This document shows, in pieces, positions 1-12,300 of a stretch of DNA of 64,000 bases; the stretch's first letter is position 1; the number at the start of each line of letters is the position of its first letter. The position numbers and the translations under genes are program-made. Source of the DNA: Lactarius indigo (Eukaryota > Basidiomycota > Agaricomycetes > Russulales > Russulaceae); assembly GCA_025766275.1 (NCBI GenBank), contig JAFKAC010000090.1, positions 124,001 through 188,000 on the forward strand, given 5' to 3'. Under the pieces are notes generated by a model. It had not been told where the DNA came from, made no database searches, and saw only the letters and a list, made by a program, of their open reading frames with translations.

Positions 1-3000
1 CCGCACATTTTAAGCACCGTCTCGACGCTAAACACGCATCCCATTAATACCAGTTCAGAGATACTTCTCGACGATTACTCACTATTCTTCTTTCTCTTTG
101 AGAGGCACTGTCGGTGGTTGTCGCAGTTTTGCAGAGAAGAGCAGCGCTTCGCGTACGGTTGTCTGAGCCAAATGCGTGTCCATCTGTTGAACGTACCCTC
201 TGTGGCAACCCGGCACGTCAGAATCAACACAAGCGACAAAACGGCGTTCGAGCTCACGTTTGGGCTTGGAAATCGCTCGGCAAGGGATACCCATTGACTA
301 ACCTCTCACCACCGACGACGCCAGCTGCCTGGCGCTCAGCGAGGACATTCAAGAGGGTCGTCTGAGGAGAAAAGATGAGCGTAAAGTTGGGTTGCGGTGT
401 TTGGAGTGTACTGACCTTTCCTGCCCCAGATTCCCCCATGAGCGCTGTGAGCTTGCCCGGTGCAACGTAACCAGAAATGTCCGCGAGGAGACGACGAGTC
501 TCGCCCTTTCCGACTCGAACGTCATACTCGAGATGCCTCCACGTGAACACGTCCGACATCGTGGGAACAGCGACGTCCGTACTAGATGGCCCACTCTCCC
601 CGGGAGTCTTCTCCGTCGCATCTCGCGATTCTGGAACACCCTTCTCCTCATCAGTCGTGCCAGCTTTTTCTTGAGCTTCGGACACGACTGGAGTCTTCGC
701 CCCTCGCTTGAAGAGCATGGCGGTCGCGTCGCCAGACAAGCTCGTGTTATACTCGGTGAAAAAGAGAAGTGCTGCGACGAATGCGACTCCAAACCCGATG
801 ATGATGCCGTAGTTCTACTCCCATGTCAATCACTACGAACATTGATGTTTCGAGCGCCAGATCACTTACCCGCCAGACATGGCTGTAGGAATAGTCATAT
901 GAGATTTCGATAAAGCGATTGCCGTCCACTGTGCCTTGGCCGGAGATTGAGCCAACAGTCCCGCAAACCTGGTTCGTGAGAGACACATTTTCATATCCGG
1001 TGCCGCTTGGAACGAGGTTGGAACATGTTCCGTTGAGCGTGTGGAACTCATTGGACATAAGTGCCTCGAATCCGTACCGGATCGGCTGTCCAGATATAAG
1101 CATAGTAAGAGCCTCTGCTCGCAATCACTCACGTTGATGTACGAGATCCACTTCAACGCGCCAATCATCGACGGCTTCGGGATTGCATATCCGGTGTAGA
1201 GGACAAGCATGAGCAACATGAGACCGGCGACTGTTTGTGCGGGCGCTGGATCTCCGAAAGCCGCCGCCACGCAACGGAACCATGCCTTCATGACCAACGC
1301 CATGGAAAAGATAAATAGGAAAAATATGCTGCGGTAAGAGTCCATGAGCCACTGAAACAAGATAAGACAGAAATAGTTACTCACAAAAATTGGCCCGCAG
1401 AAGCTTGCAAACCAACCATAAAGTAGAGGATGAGGGAGAATATTATAATGGTGACGAAGGTGATCGGCACGTCAACGATGGTAAGGGCGGCAGCTTCGAT
1501 GAACGGGTGGTACATGGCAGCTCGGGCATGCTTTACCACTATGGGCCGCTGTGCGAAAAGAGCTGGAATCTCGGCGATTGAAGACAATGCCGCCCAAAGT
1601 AAGGAGCTGGCGAGAATGGTCGGTTACAGGGCGAAGGCAGGGGATAACAATCACGTACAAGAAGAGAACACCCCCGCGCGAGAAGTATTGTGAAGTCTCA
1701 TCTTTCAGCCTGAAAAAGACTGAACCATTGATAAGAGCCTGTACGATGAACGTACTATTCGGGATTAGTAGGGAATATTGGCTCGCTAGATAAGAATACG
1801 TACATGAGGACAATTAATTGTGTGGTGAGGTTGCCGCGCAGAATTTGCAGACGGCGTAGCATTACGGCACGGGCCTGCATGGGGATAGATATCGTGTAGG
1901 CGCTCCCCTTACGTTGCGTCGTCGCATGCTCCGCTGTTGCGCTCTCTTTGTACGCGAGGGCACGCTCAGGGTGGCCGACGAACTCCGTGAAGTATGCGTC
2001 CATATCCATGCGATTTGCTGCACTCACTTCCGATGTCAAGAAGGCAGAGGCGAACTCAGCGGCTGTCTGTGGTACTGGTCCTTTGAAGTCCTTGCGGACC
2101 GTTCGTGCGAGGGGATTCGTGACTAGGGTAAACATGTTGAGCAAAGCAAAAGAAAAATTACGTATAAAAGCACGCTACACACCTGCAACAAGGAAATCTG
2201 GGGTAGTCTGCCGATGTGCTGGTTCAAAACCAAGATCAATGAAATGTTGCCGAGCCTGATCAGCGCGGCCAAAGTACGCCATTCTGCCTTCATAAATCAC
2301 GCAGACTTTGTCGAAGTGCTGATACAACGTTTCTGAAGCTTGATAAATTGACACAATGGTGGATATATGCGCTACGTCGGTTGCTATGCGCAGTGCACGA
2401 ACAAACTCGAGGGCCGTCGAAGCGTCAAGACCTCGAGTGGAACTGTCATGTGAAACGATGTCAAGCATGTTCGAGAACCGATGCAGGAATACATACTTGT
2501 CCCAGGCGGAGATTCTGGAACGAAGCGTCAATGCCTCGCTTATTGAAACACGCTTCTTCTCGCCGCCAGATACTCCACGGATAGCGGCATCGCCAACGGG
2601 CGTATTCTGTACGTGTCGCAAACCGAAAATGGTTTGCGCCATGTCGGTTATGTTCAGCACGTAACGACTACGCGGACGACCCAAGCGGTTGTGCGGTGCA
2701 CGCATCTTGGCCGCAAACTGGAGTGTTTCATTGACGGTCAGCGTGGGGAAATGTATGTCGTCCTCGGGGGAGTAGACGACATCGCCGCGGTAGTGCTTGT
2801 TCACGTATTCCGATGTGAAAGAGTCGTAATACACTTCACCCTCCACATGATGATACTCGGCGCGCTGGTTGGTGAGCGTTTTTAGAAACGTGCTGCATCC
2901 CGAGCCTGGACTGCCCAGGACGACTGGAATTGGTTGAGAAAACCATGTCCAACCCATGGCAAAAGTAAAGAATACATACGCAGCATTTCCCCTGGGCGAA

Positions 3001-3571
3001 CAACGCCTTCGAAACCACTGAGGATATCGCGCAAGGGGGGGTGACGTAAGGCGTGAATATTCTGGAGGATGACCTTAGGGTTGAAAAAAGAGCCAAAGGT
3101 AGGCTGGTAACTGGCGGTAGAACCCAAGCCGACGACGCGGAGGTCCCTAAACATGACACCAAGCTCTCGCGACTGAATACCTTCACGGTCCCGCCTAGTA
3201 CCACATTTAGTAATGCAATTAACAATAGAAATAGGGGTTGAGATAACATACATCTTCATGATGGTCCGAAGGGTCTTCTCAAAGTCAAAGGGCCCGGTAG
3301 CAGGGACTGAGAGCGTCTCGGCCGACTCTGAGAGTGCAGCCCCAGGGACGCGCGTGGCCTCAGAGAGGTGGGTGAGAGTGCGCCGAAGCTGGTTCACGCC
3401 CTCTTGGTCGAAGTAACCGACTGGAACGTGCGAACACGTCGAACCTGCATGGGGTCTTCTTTTCTGAACAACAATTGGCGAAGGAGGGTCAATGACCTGC
3501 GCGTTCTCAGGGGCAGGTGGCAGGGAGCTGACGCTCTGGTCGCGTCGCGCAACTTCCTGCAAATCAGACAT
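1..3571 (-). CDS. PDR-type ABC-G multidrug transporter, 3' end beyond the window
   Basis: Full-size ABC-G (pleiotropic drug resistance) exporter of the plasma membrane, read from ATG at 3571 leftward through several introns. Visible in order: a hydrophilic N-terminus; NBD1 with the PDR-typical degenerate Walker [10 protein letters not shown] (Cys for Lys), signature [10 protein letters not shown], and Walker B region AWDNSTRGLD, which forms only when a 54-nt intron (2443-2496) is removed; a first membrane domain (for example [20 protein letters not shown]); and NBD2 with canonical Walker A GESGAGKTT, joined across an intron. A last intron (28-82) links KEEY to VETVLKMCG, so positions 1-27 are coding and the gene runs off the left edge. 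The second membrane domain is missing from the window. About 900 residues are visible of a family norm near 1,450. Substrate unknown; family members export xenobiotics, lipids or secondary metabolites. No break seen. Confidence 0.93.
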
Positions 3572-5074
3572 AGGTTATGGGTAAGAGGATTTTCAAGGGG
3601 GGAAGTGACTTCATTGATCCCGGAAGAATGAGGGGGGTTTTAAAAGGAAGTGAACTACTACAACCCGTCACGTTCCGAACCTCGCGTGGCGTCTAAAACC
3701 GTTCGAATACTGCATTACAAACTCGACCACGGTGGGACGAATCTGGAGATCGAACGGCCAATGAATCTACCAGTAGTATTTGCCTGATAGCAGGGCTTCA
3801 CGAAGCCGGCGGTGGACTTGCGCCTCCTTGCTTTGGCTGATAGCGTAATGTCGATGATGTGGAGGCGCCGGCCCGGCGATTGCTGCGCAGTTCGATCCGG
3901 TTTGTACCCCATTACTCATCGCACCTTTCTGGGAAAGTCAGGCCCGATCCAGACTAAAGCGCTGTGACATATCCTCCTAAGCACCACCGGTCTCACGACG
4001 GTCTTAGTATTCCTAGTCAGGCAGTTCTGGAACGCATCTGAAGACATGATGAGGACACATGTACATACTTCCTCGAAAAATGACCTTGCCAAGCGAGGTG
4101 ACTTCCCCGTCCATGGCGCTAGTCCAAAGAACCCGATCCAATACTGCTCAATCTGGCCTCCGGTCTGATCGTATGTGCACCTTGATGTGCACATACTTCT
4201 TCGCAGTCACGATGTTGGTATGAACTATATCGATCACTTCTATCTTGGGATCGCAATTTTTTTTTTCTTTCTCGGAGCATGACTGCTGCTGCTACCGGGT
4301 ATTTTTAACATTGGTTATTCCTGTATTCTGAGGTGATTGGCCGGTTATCCGACAGAGTACGCAGACGCGTGATGTATGTCTATCGGTCAGCGCCAAGTCC
4401 ATTTCTACTCGCCGGATTCGCGTGTGGGGCTTGGGGCCTGGCGGCTTTCATTAGCTCATCGATGGCACTCCCCTCGCGCACGTCATGACGGGTTACAGAC
4501 GCTGACAATCGTGGCTCTGCCTTTTCCGCGGCGGTTTCAGTCGGCATCACAACACGGTTACATGCTCATGGTGTGGTATGACTGCAAACCAATATCGTAA
4601 TCTACACTTCGGTGATTGCATCGGCTCGGCGATAGGAAGACGGGCTCACTCGGGCCATTTAGAAACCAACCTCGTCTATAGCCGACGCCCATTGGATCAA
4701 CCAGTCATTAATGGTCATCACTGGTCTGAGTTAGTTCAGAACGTTCAGGGTTTGGGCTTGCACGCATGTGGGCTATGAGCTGGCGTCGCACCGTCCTACC
4801 CAATGCAACTTCGACGATCCTTGACCTTCTCGCTAGTCTCCAAGACCTAAAGTTAGCCCTTCGTAAGCGCACACAGTCAGCTGACCATCCACCCGTCACA
4901 TTAAAACCCGAGAAGAAAACGAAAAAAGAGATAAAGAAGTGACGCAGTAGCGCCAGTCCCGTTCCACATAGATTATCCATATACAACAATCTAAAAGGAC
5001 AACGGCCGGCCTCTAACACCTGCGCAGAGACCTCGCACTCCACTGATCCCCGAACCTCTGCGAGGCAGCGCCCC
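3572..5074. other. Intergenic region between ABC-G and CDF genes
   Basis: No convincing gene. Short ORFs here lack family features and splice support. A TTTTAAAA-like stretch near 3637-3644 lies about 70 bp upstream of the ABC-G start codon and could serve as its TATA element. A T-rich tract lies near 4257-4275. The left part should contain the ABC-G promoter and the right part the CDF terminator. Confidence 0.5.
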
Positions 5075-7500
5075 TTACCCGCGCACGATGCCAACCGTCA
5101 CACCGCCGCCGTCCTGCTCGCGCCCCGCGAGCCCAAGCGCAAGCATACAGCGCTCCCACGCCCATCGCGTAAGCTTGAGCACCTCCGCGTCGCCGAGGTC
5201 CGCAGCGACGCGCAGCTCGAGCGTCGCCACGAGCGGCTGCGGCGTTCCCACTGACGGCGCGAGCTGCCAGATGTGTGGGGGCGGGAGGTGCAGGACTTGC
5301 GGATGCCGCTCGATCTGACGATGGAGATCCAGAGTCAGCAAGGCGGGTCAAAAAATAAGGAAGAGGTTTAGGTTACCTCGCGCATCGCACGTAGGAAGGA
5401 CTCCATCCGCCCTGCCGACAATCCACGGGCAGGGGCGGTCTGCAGTAGCACAGCGCCGATGCTCTTACATGAGGGGTATGCGAGATGGAACATTGCAATG
5501 GCTTCTGCGGCCGCGAGAAGGAGATCGAACGTGCGGTGAGAAGACCTGAACGTTGTAAACACCGTCAGAAGCGAACAAAGAACCGGATCGAGGAGAGGGC
5601 GCTAGCTCGAGGTACCCACGAGGATATAATTGCCGAAGTGAGGAGGATAAGCGTAGAGGCGCCAACGGGCACGAGGGAAAACGGATTGCGTAGAAGGCGG
5701 TCGAGCCGGGAGGATGGCTCGGCGGTGTGCTGGGAGTATTGGAAGCGTGAAGGATCAAAAAGGGCGGATAAAGGAGGCAATTGGCTCCCGGTGACTGCAA
5801 CGATCAACTCAGTGATCGAAAAGTAAAAGGAATGGCGACACTAACCGTTGACCAGTTTGCTGTGGTTATCGAATAGTAAAGAGTTGGCAAATAGCGAAAT
5901 GAGAGTAAGGAGTGGCAGAATCATGGGGAAATCGATCCTGGAGGGACAGATTCATGAGGCATTCAGCGTTATAGCGTGTGAACCTACCCGAGTGTCTCAA
6001 CATCTTCATCTCCTGGATGGTGGTGATGGCCTTCGCCCGCAGAGAGTAAAACGTGCTCGACGGTCTCCTTGAACACATATACGGCGGAAAACATCAAATA
6101 GACGACCTGTGCGAACAACGCAACTGTCTCCAACCGACGGGTCCTGCAAAAACATCAGCAGATACCAAAAATCACGCTATATATGCCACGCACCCGAATG
6201 GCCGTCGTATTAAAGCGTTCGGCGTGGGACGCTGGAGATATGCCGGTAAGATCTTGCTCACCGCGACGCCAATTGCGTCAAAGACGACCCAATATCCCAG
6301 CCCCGTGCACGCGAGCGAGCCAACGCCCTGACCAGTGATCCACAACCACGCACCGAGCGCGAACTGCCCGAGGGAGGCGGCGATGGCATCCATAGGAAGC
6401 GGATCGATTTGCATATGAAAAAAAGGAGAGGTACTAGTGTCTGATCGCGGAGAGACAGGCGAGGGCGACTCGGAAGGCGCGCGAGGAAAAGCGATGGTGG
6501 AGGGACCTGTGTGTGGGGTGAACGGCGAAACGGATGACCACGGGGAGACCGGAGTTGGCGTGGGTTGTGACGTCAGATCCCCGCGTCCAGTTGAGCCCGG
6601 CTCTAGGAATGAGAAGAAGTTGTGCGAAAGGGAGTGTTTGTGGTGGTGCCCGCGACGCGAGGCGCGGGGAAGCGACGACTGCTCATCGTCGATCAGGGCG
6701 TTCCCATTGTGGGTAGGTGGAGGACGCGCGCCAAAGGTGAAACCTTCTCCGAGCCTTTTTTGCGGCCTCGAGAGAGTTGGTGACGCGCTGGGCATCGGCA
6801 CACCTGCTGCATCAGAAGAGTCAATGCGCGGTTCGATTTCAAGTTCTTGTGTGCCATCCTCGGCGATCGCGCTATGGGGAAGCGAGCCAGGACGCGGGAA
6901 GAATATGGAGAGGTTGCGCGAATGGAGGCGGGAGTGTCGACGGGAGTGTGTGGACGCCGAGGGGGATGGTGGTGGTTCGGAATTGCTCAACGATAGTTGG
7001 GTATATGAGCTGGCACGGGTATGAACGTGAGCGCGGCGGCTTTGGGGAAATTCAGGTAATGTGGCAGAAGTGGGAAACGGTACGGCGTGGGAGACTGAAG
7101 AGTGAGCGTCTCGGGAAGGGAACGACATGGAAAGAGGGGACGGAGAAGTTGGAGTGAACGGGCCAGATGAGACGGAGCGGGTACGCGAGTTAGAATCTCC
7201 ATGGATGTGGAGATGTGATGGAGTGGAGAACGTCGGGCGTAGAGTCGAAGAATATCCATTGGTCTGAGGAAGCTTGAACCCAGTGCGAAAAGGACCCGCG
7301 GAGGTCGGCTGAGGTATATGAGAAGACGGCGACGGAGAAGGGAGAGGTCCAGATGGAGATGATACGTCACGATTCCTCTCAGAGAACTCGTCCTTCCCTT
7401 CCACCCCAGGTAGATCGTCCGACTGAAGCAGTCCGTTGGGCGCAATCATGAGGTTCTCGTCCTCTTCTTTGCTCGACTTTCGCCTATGCACGCTTGCCAT
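5075..7500 (-). CDS. Zrg17-like cation diffusion facilitator (zinc transporter subunit)
   Basis: Predicted cation diffusion facilitator of the early secretory pathway. The start is taken at 7500 (MASVHRRKSS). An in-frame ATG 33 codons upstream is less likely because that stretch has no family character. The first ~360 residues are a Ser/Pro-rich disordered tail, followed by transmembrane segments around FALGAWLWITGQGVG, ALFAQVVYLMFSAVYVF, and MILPLLTLISLFANSLL. A cytosolic C-terminal domain reads IERHPQVLHLPPPHIWQL and ends VTVGIVRG. Introns are needed at several joints; one of 74 nt (GTGGGT..CAG) restores frame between the AIISS and SHRTFDLL segments. A short HHHH run sits in the TM3-TM4 loop. 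The HxxxD metal-site pattern is not seen in either expected helix, which fits the non-transporting Zrg17/ZnT6 subunit type that pairs with Msc2/ZnT5. That assignment is inference. Tandem with SURF6, 183 bp apart. Confidence 0.85.
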
Positions 7501-7683
7501 TTCGCGTCCGGGCACTCGAACGGGCTCGATAGCTAGGCTTTTTTCACGTTGACGTGGATATGCCGTGTTAAATAATGTGTGACAAGGAGTGGCTGGCAAG
7601 ATTTGGAGGCCCTGACTGAACAGACGGTGCCTCTGCTCACTCGCACTTGGCGGGTTTGACTAAAGTGTTCATGATCACGTGGA

Positions 7684-9056
7684 CTATGATTTCCCCTTCG
7701 CAGTGGCTTTCGTGCTACTCTTCCGCGCTTTTCCGAATGTCTTTCCCTCGAATCCCGGCCGTGACTTGCCCTTCATACCCTTCTGCCTCTCCTTCCGCTT
7801 TTCGTTTCTACTGGCGATATTGTCCGTCCGCTTCTTTTGTCTCGCCGCCATATTGGCAGCGAGTTGCTCCTTCCGCTCGGTCCTGATTAACCACCGGCGT
7901 CAATTTCCACAAAAGAGCAGAACTAAACCAAAACCATACCAGGCCTTTCTGCCTTTTGCCTTTTCCTTCTCTTTCCGCTTGGCTGCTTTCTTTAGTCGTG
8001 CCTCGTCATCGCGTACCTTGACGCCCTCCATACGAGCCTCAGCCTTTTCCCATTTCTCTCGTTCCTCAATCTGCTTGCGTTTTTCCTCCGGCAGAGCCGA
8101 GATCTTCTCTTTCCGAGAAGCAAGCTGTTGTAGGGCCTGAGACGGATTTGAAGAGCTCTTCAATTTACTTTTACGACTCGATGGCAATGAGTCAGCGATC
8201 GATGAGAATTGGACGTTCGTCAGTCGGGAGCGATGGTCAGAGTGTGATGGAGCGCCACCGTCTGGGACGAGCAGCTGACTCTGAGCGATATGAGAAGATA
8301 TGTCCAACACACAATGCGTGGAACTCACTTTGGTAGGTGGTGCAGTGTCCTTAGATTTTTCCTTGGATTTTCCTTTGCTTTCTCTCTCCTTCCTTATCTT
8401 CTCCTTCGTTTCCTTCCGCCGCCGCTCTCGCATTGCGGCGCGCTGTAGTCGGCGTTCCTCTAATAGCTCGTCCTTGCTGTTCCCCTCGCCATCGCCGCGT
8501 TTCTTGATCCGTATTGCTTCAATTTTCGCATGTAACTTGGCGCGGAGAGTCTCAATGCTCTCGGACTGCGGTAGTGGCACAATAGGAACCGGGTCATCTT
8601 CCGAATCAGTGCCGTCCATGTGGACATCCAATTCTGAAGATATTGCGTCCCCATCCGAGTCATCAGGCGTGGGAGCCTTGTGCTTTCCCTTGCTGGTCGA
8701 CGTGTGTTGGTCACCTTGCAGATCCAGCACAGTTTTATTGTTCGCTGGATCGAGCTACATTGTATGGACGATCGGTATGTGACATCGGTATACGAGCAGA
8801 TGGACGTGCCTTTTCCCGGCGGGCTTTTTTAGACGCCTCTTTAATCGCCTGTTTTGGTGCCTGCTGTTTTTTCTTATTCTTGTGGTACCTAGAGGCACCC
8901 TGTAGGAGCTGTCTAAGTAAACGGGGTAATCGAGAGAGAAGAACATACCTGTTGATCCTCATCGTCTTGAGGGAGATAGTACTTTGCAGGGATGAGGGAC
9001 AGGAGGGACTCGAATGTCTGATTGTGCTTTTCAAGCGATGCTCGCAGTGTCGACAT
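7684..9056 (-). CDS. SURF6/Rrp14-like ribosome biogenesis protein
   Basis: Nucleolar protein of the SURF6 (yeast Rrp14) family, needed for rRNA processing and both ribosomal subunits. Start MSTLRASLEKHNQTF at 9056, with the family N-terminal motif SLLSLIPAKYYLP. Then comes a basic block APKQAIKEASKKARREK, a Lys/Glu-rich middle, and the conserved C-terminal part EREKWEKAEARMEGVKVRDD .. RKEQLAANMAARQKKR, ending in a Lys/Arg tail with stop at 7684-7686. Four introns are inferred. One (8755-8809) uses a GC donor: only the GC-AG splice keeps the frame and gives REKLDPANNK, which matches the family. Another, 48 nt long with GTGAGT..CAG, is a multiple of three and would read through if retained. Length about 390 residues, normal for the family. 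Divergent from the Ste6-like gene. Confidence 0.9.
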
Positions 9057-9306
9057 CGCGGATTTGCACCAACGTGAGCGCGTTTACGAGCCAAGCAAGT
9101 CGGTGTGACGCGTTACCCGCTAGTGACAGATGTGACAGGTACGATGAGATTGGCTTTTTGTGATTACATACGGACAAGGAAGAGTGCAACACAATAGCGC
9201 ATTGACAGACAATTAACTCGCAGACAAAACCCCCAATGGCCTCTACCAGTCGACCAATCCTCTTCTCTTCGCTTCTCCTTCACCCACTCCCACTCTGACG
9301 ACCACA
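9057..9306. promoter_or_regulatory. Shared divergent promoter region, SURF6 / Ste6-like ABC
   Basis: The 250-bp gap between two divergent start codons (9056 minus, 9307 plus) must hold both core promoters. The right half is pyrimidine-rich on the plus strand (TCTCTTCGCTTCTCC), as is common just upstream of fungal start sites. No clear TATA box was seen. Confidence 0.45.
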
Positions 9307-12300
9307 ATGTCCGGCTCAGCGACCCTCCAGGTCGTCGATGCTCCCTCCACGACCAACACGACTCCAGATGCCTCATCCTCTTACCTCCCCGAACCCTTTC
9401 CATCCCAATCCCTTCCTAACGATCCAGTTTCCCATGAGTCAGACCTATACTCCCCCCCAACTCCCTCTGTAAAACTATTATTTTCCCTCTTCTCTCGGCG
9501 CGACCTCTACATCATCCTGCTCCCTGCTGTCATTCTTTCCGTGATTGCTGGTGGAGTAGCACCCTTCATGACCGTTGTCCTCGGAGATGTCTTTGACACA
9601 TTTGCGAACTTCTCTCGCATACCGTCCCCTTCTCCTAGTGACCGTGCACACCTCAAACACGACATTGCGATCGATGCTCTCGAGTTGCTCGCCCTTGCCG
9701 CAGGCGCGCTCGCGCTGAGCAGTCTCACATCGTTTCTCTGGATCACCACAGGAGAGCGCAATGCTATGATGATACGGCAGAAGGTTTACGCTTCCGTCTC
9801 GAACCGCGAAATGTCCTGGTTTGATACAAAAATGGGTACGGAGGATGGTGTGCATACGGAAGCAGACGGCCCCACAGGCGCAGGAGGACTCATGGCCAAG
9901 TTTGCGAGGTGCGTATTCCCTACGTGAATTGCGGCACGGGCTTCTGACATACTCTCGCATCTACCTCAGCGAAACGGAAGAAGTTCGCATGGCATCTTCC
10001 CTCGCGAGCGGTCTCCTCGTCCAGCATCTTACCACCTGTCTTACTTGTCTCGTTCTCGGATTTCTCCGGTCCTGGGCTCTTACTCTCGTCATCCTATCCG
10101 TCGTCCCGGTCATCGTGGTCCTCCAAATCATCTCCCAACGTCTAGCTGGTCCTCTTCTCGCAACCGAGCGTGTTCAACTCGGTTTAGCCGCAACCCTTGC
10201 TGAGCGCGCAGTGTCCGCGATAGCGACCGTGAAGGCTTTCAATGCCATGTCATTCGAGCAATCAGCGTTCCTCTCTGTCACCCAAAAGCTACAGAACGTC
10301 GCATGGCGGATGAATCGCGTGTGGGCGGTCACCTCTGGGCTTAACCAATTTATCGGAATGGGGATGTTTGTCCAGGGCTTTTGGTTTGGCGCAAAGTTAG
10401 TTCGCACCGGCGAGGTCAGGGTGGGCAATGTGATGGCGGTTTTTTGGGCTTGTCTGATCGCGACGACCAACTTTCAAATGTGCATCCCCCATCTAATCAC
10501 CCTCACAAAGGGCAAGTTTGCCATGAGCGCACTTATCGCACTCATGGAAGCTCCAACTCCCGCTTCCTCTCTTCGCAGGCGCCCCAGTGTCGCATTGTCT
10601 CTGCTTAACAAGCGTAAAGCCTCCACTTTCCGCAAAATCATGCCTTCAAAGTGCGCCGGCGAGATCAATCTACATGAAGTCACGTTTGCGTATCCCTCGC
10701 GCCCTTCCTTCCCCGCCCTCCAGGACGTTACTATCTACATTCCTCCCTCCGAGACGACTTTCATCGTTGGCGGCTCCGGTTCCGGAAAGTCCACAATCGC
10801 ACAGCTCCTTCTTCGCATGTACAATATACAGGAGGGGACAATTTCGTTGGATGACCAGGATGTCGAGTACCTCGATACGAACTGGACGCGGCAGCAAATC
10901 GGCGCTGTTTCTCAGAGCGCGATCCTTTTTGACATGACTGTTCATGACAACGTCGCGATGGGTCTCGCGGGACCAGGAAACACTCGGAGGCCGCAGGAGG
11001 CGACGCGCGAGGAGGTCATTCAGGCGTGCCGGACAGCTCTGTTACACCGCTTTATCGAGGAATTGCCAGATGGGTACGATACACAACTCGGGAATGGCGG
11101 TACGAATCTTTCCGGAGGTCAACGGCAACGGCTGGCCCTTGCGCGCGCAATCTTGCGAAATCCCACGGTCCTTATTCTCGGTGAGTTGCATTGTGTCGTT
11201 TTCGGTATCGTTTTCTAATCTTAGTGCAGACGAAGCAACATCTGCGCTGGACGCGACTTCCCGCGTTCTCGTTTTCGAAGCCATAAAACACTGGCGTCGA
11301 AACAAGACAACTATCGTGATCACCCACGATCTCTCTCAAATTTCACAAACCGACTTTGTGTATGTCCTCAAGGATGGCAGAGTCGCGGAAGGCGGCTATC
11401 GCGATGATCTTGAAATTGGTGGCGGCGAATTTCAGCGGATGGCCACAATACAAGCGGAAGCCGGTGGCATCGCTGCGAAAGACGAAGACACATGGTCGGT
11501 CACAGCGGCTCGCCGGCATATCGAGGACGCAGAGAAAATACTCGAGTCACAGAACGGACGGTCGCCAAGCGTGGCAGCTGTCAGACGCGAGAGCATGGCG
11601 ATTCCTGTCACTCTTAGCAGCTGGATGTTTGAGGCCGTCACGGACCTTACTCGCACAGCTGCAGGGCGCCTACCCTCTACCATGGTCGCCGAGCGTGAGA
11701 CAATTCGCCTTAGTCGTTATGTACCCATGGAGGCATTCACTGGCGACCTTCCTCCCGTACCGCGCCAACGCCGTCCGTCGACACTTGCCATCGACATTCC
11801 CCTTCCCTCTCCAGCGGTGACAGCACATTCACGTCGTCTCTCGCTTCAATTTTCCCCGACGTCCCCAGTTTACACCCTCGGCCTTTCCGGCTCTACGCTC
11901 CATGAGGACTCGGACAGTGAAGACGAGAAGCAGGCGCTGAATCGCGGGGCTACCGCAGCATCGCGCCGACGGCTAAACGACAGCATTTCGAGTAAACGTG
12001 AGCGCAAGCGCTGGGACAACATCAGTGTTCAGCTCGCCAAAAGCACGACCGTGAATACAGTTACAGTCGAACAACCTCCCGCAGCCGATGCTCCACAGTC
12101 CCTTATTTCCGTTATTCGGGACGCCTACCCTACGGTGCCGTACAAGCCACTCATCGCCCTCGGCATTGTGTTTGCGATTATCAGTGGTGCCATCACACCT
12201 CTCTTCTCGTATGTGCTCTCCCGACTACTTTTCGAGGTGTCACAGGGCGCGCAAGACGTGTCGGTCATCAACACCTTTGGTGGAGTCGTTCTTGCTGTCG

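Noticed and set aside
5565..5640. Frameshift in the CDF gene
   Set aside because: A 74-nt GTGGGT..CAG intron with a CTGAC branch-like site restores frame without assuming an error.
7900..8730. SURF6 middle exon as one uninterrupted ORF
   Set aside because: A 48-nt GTGAGT..CAG intron is in frame; the residues it would add look unlike the family.
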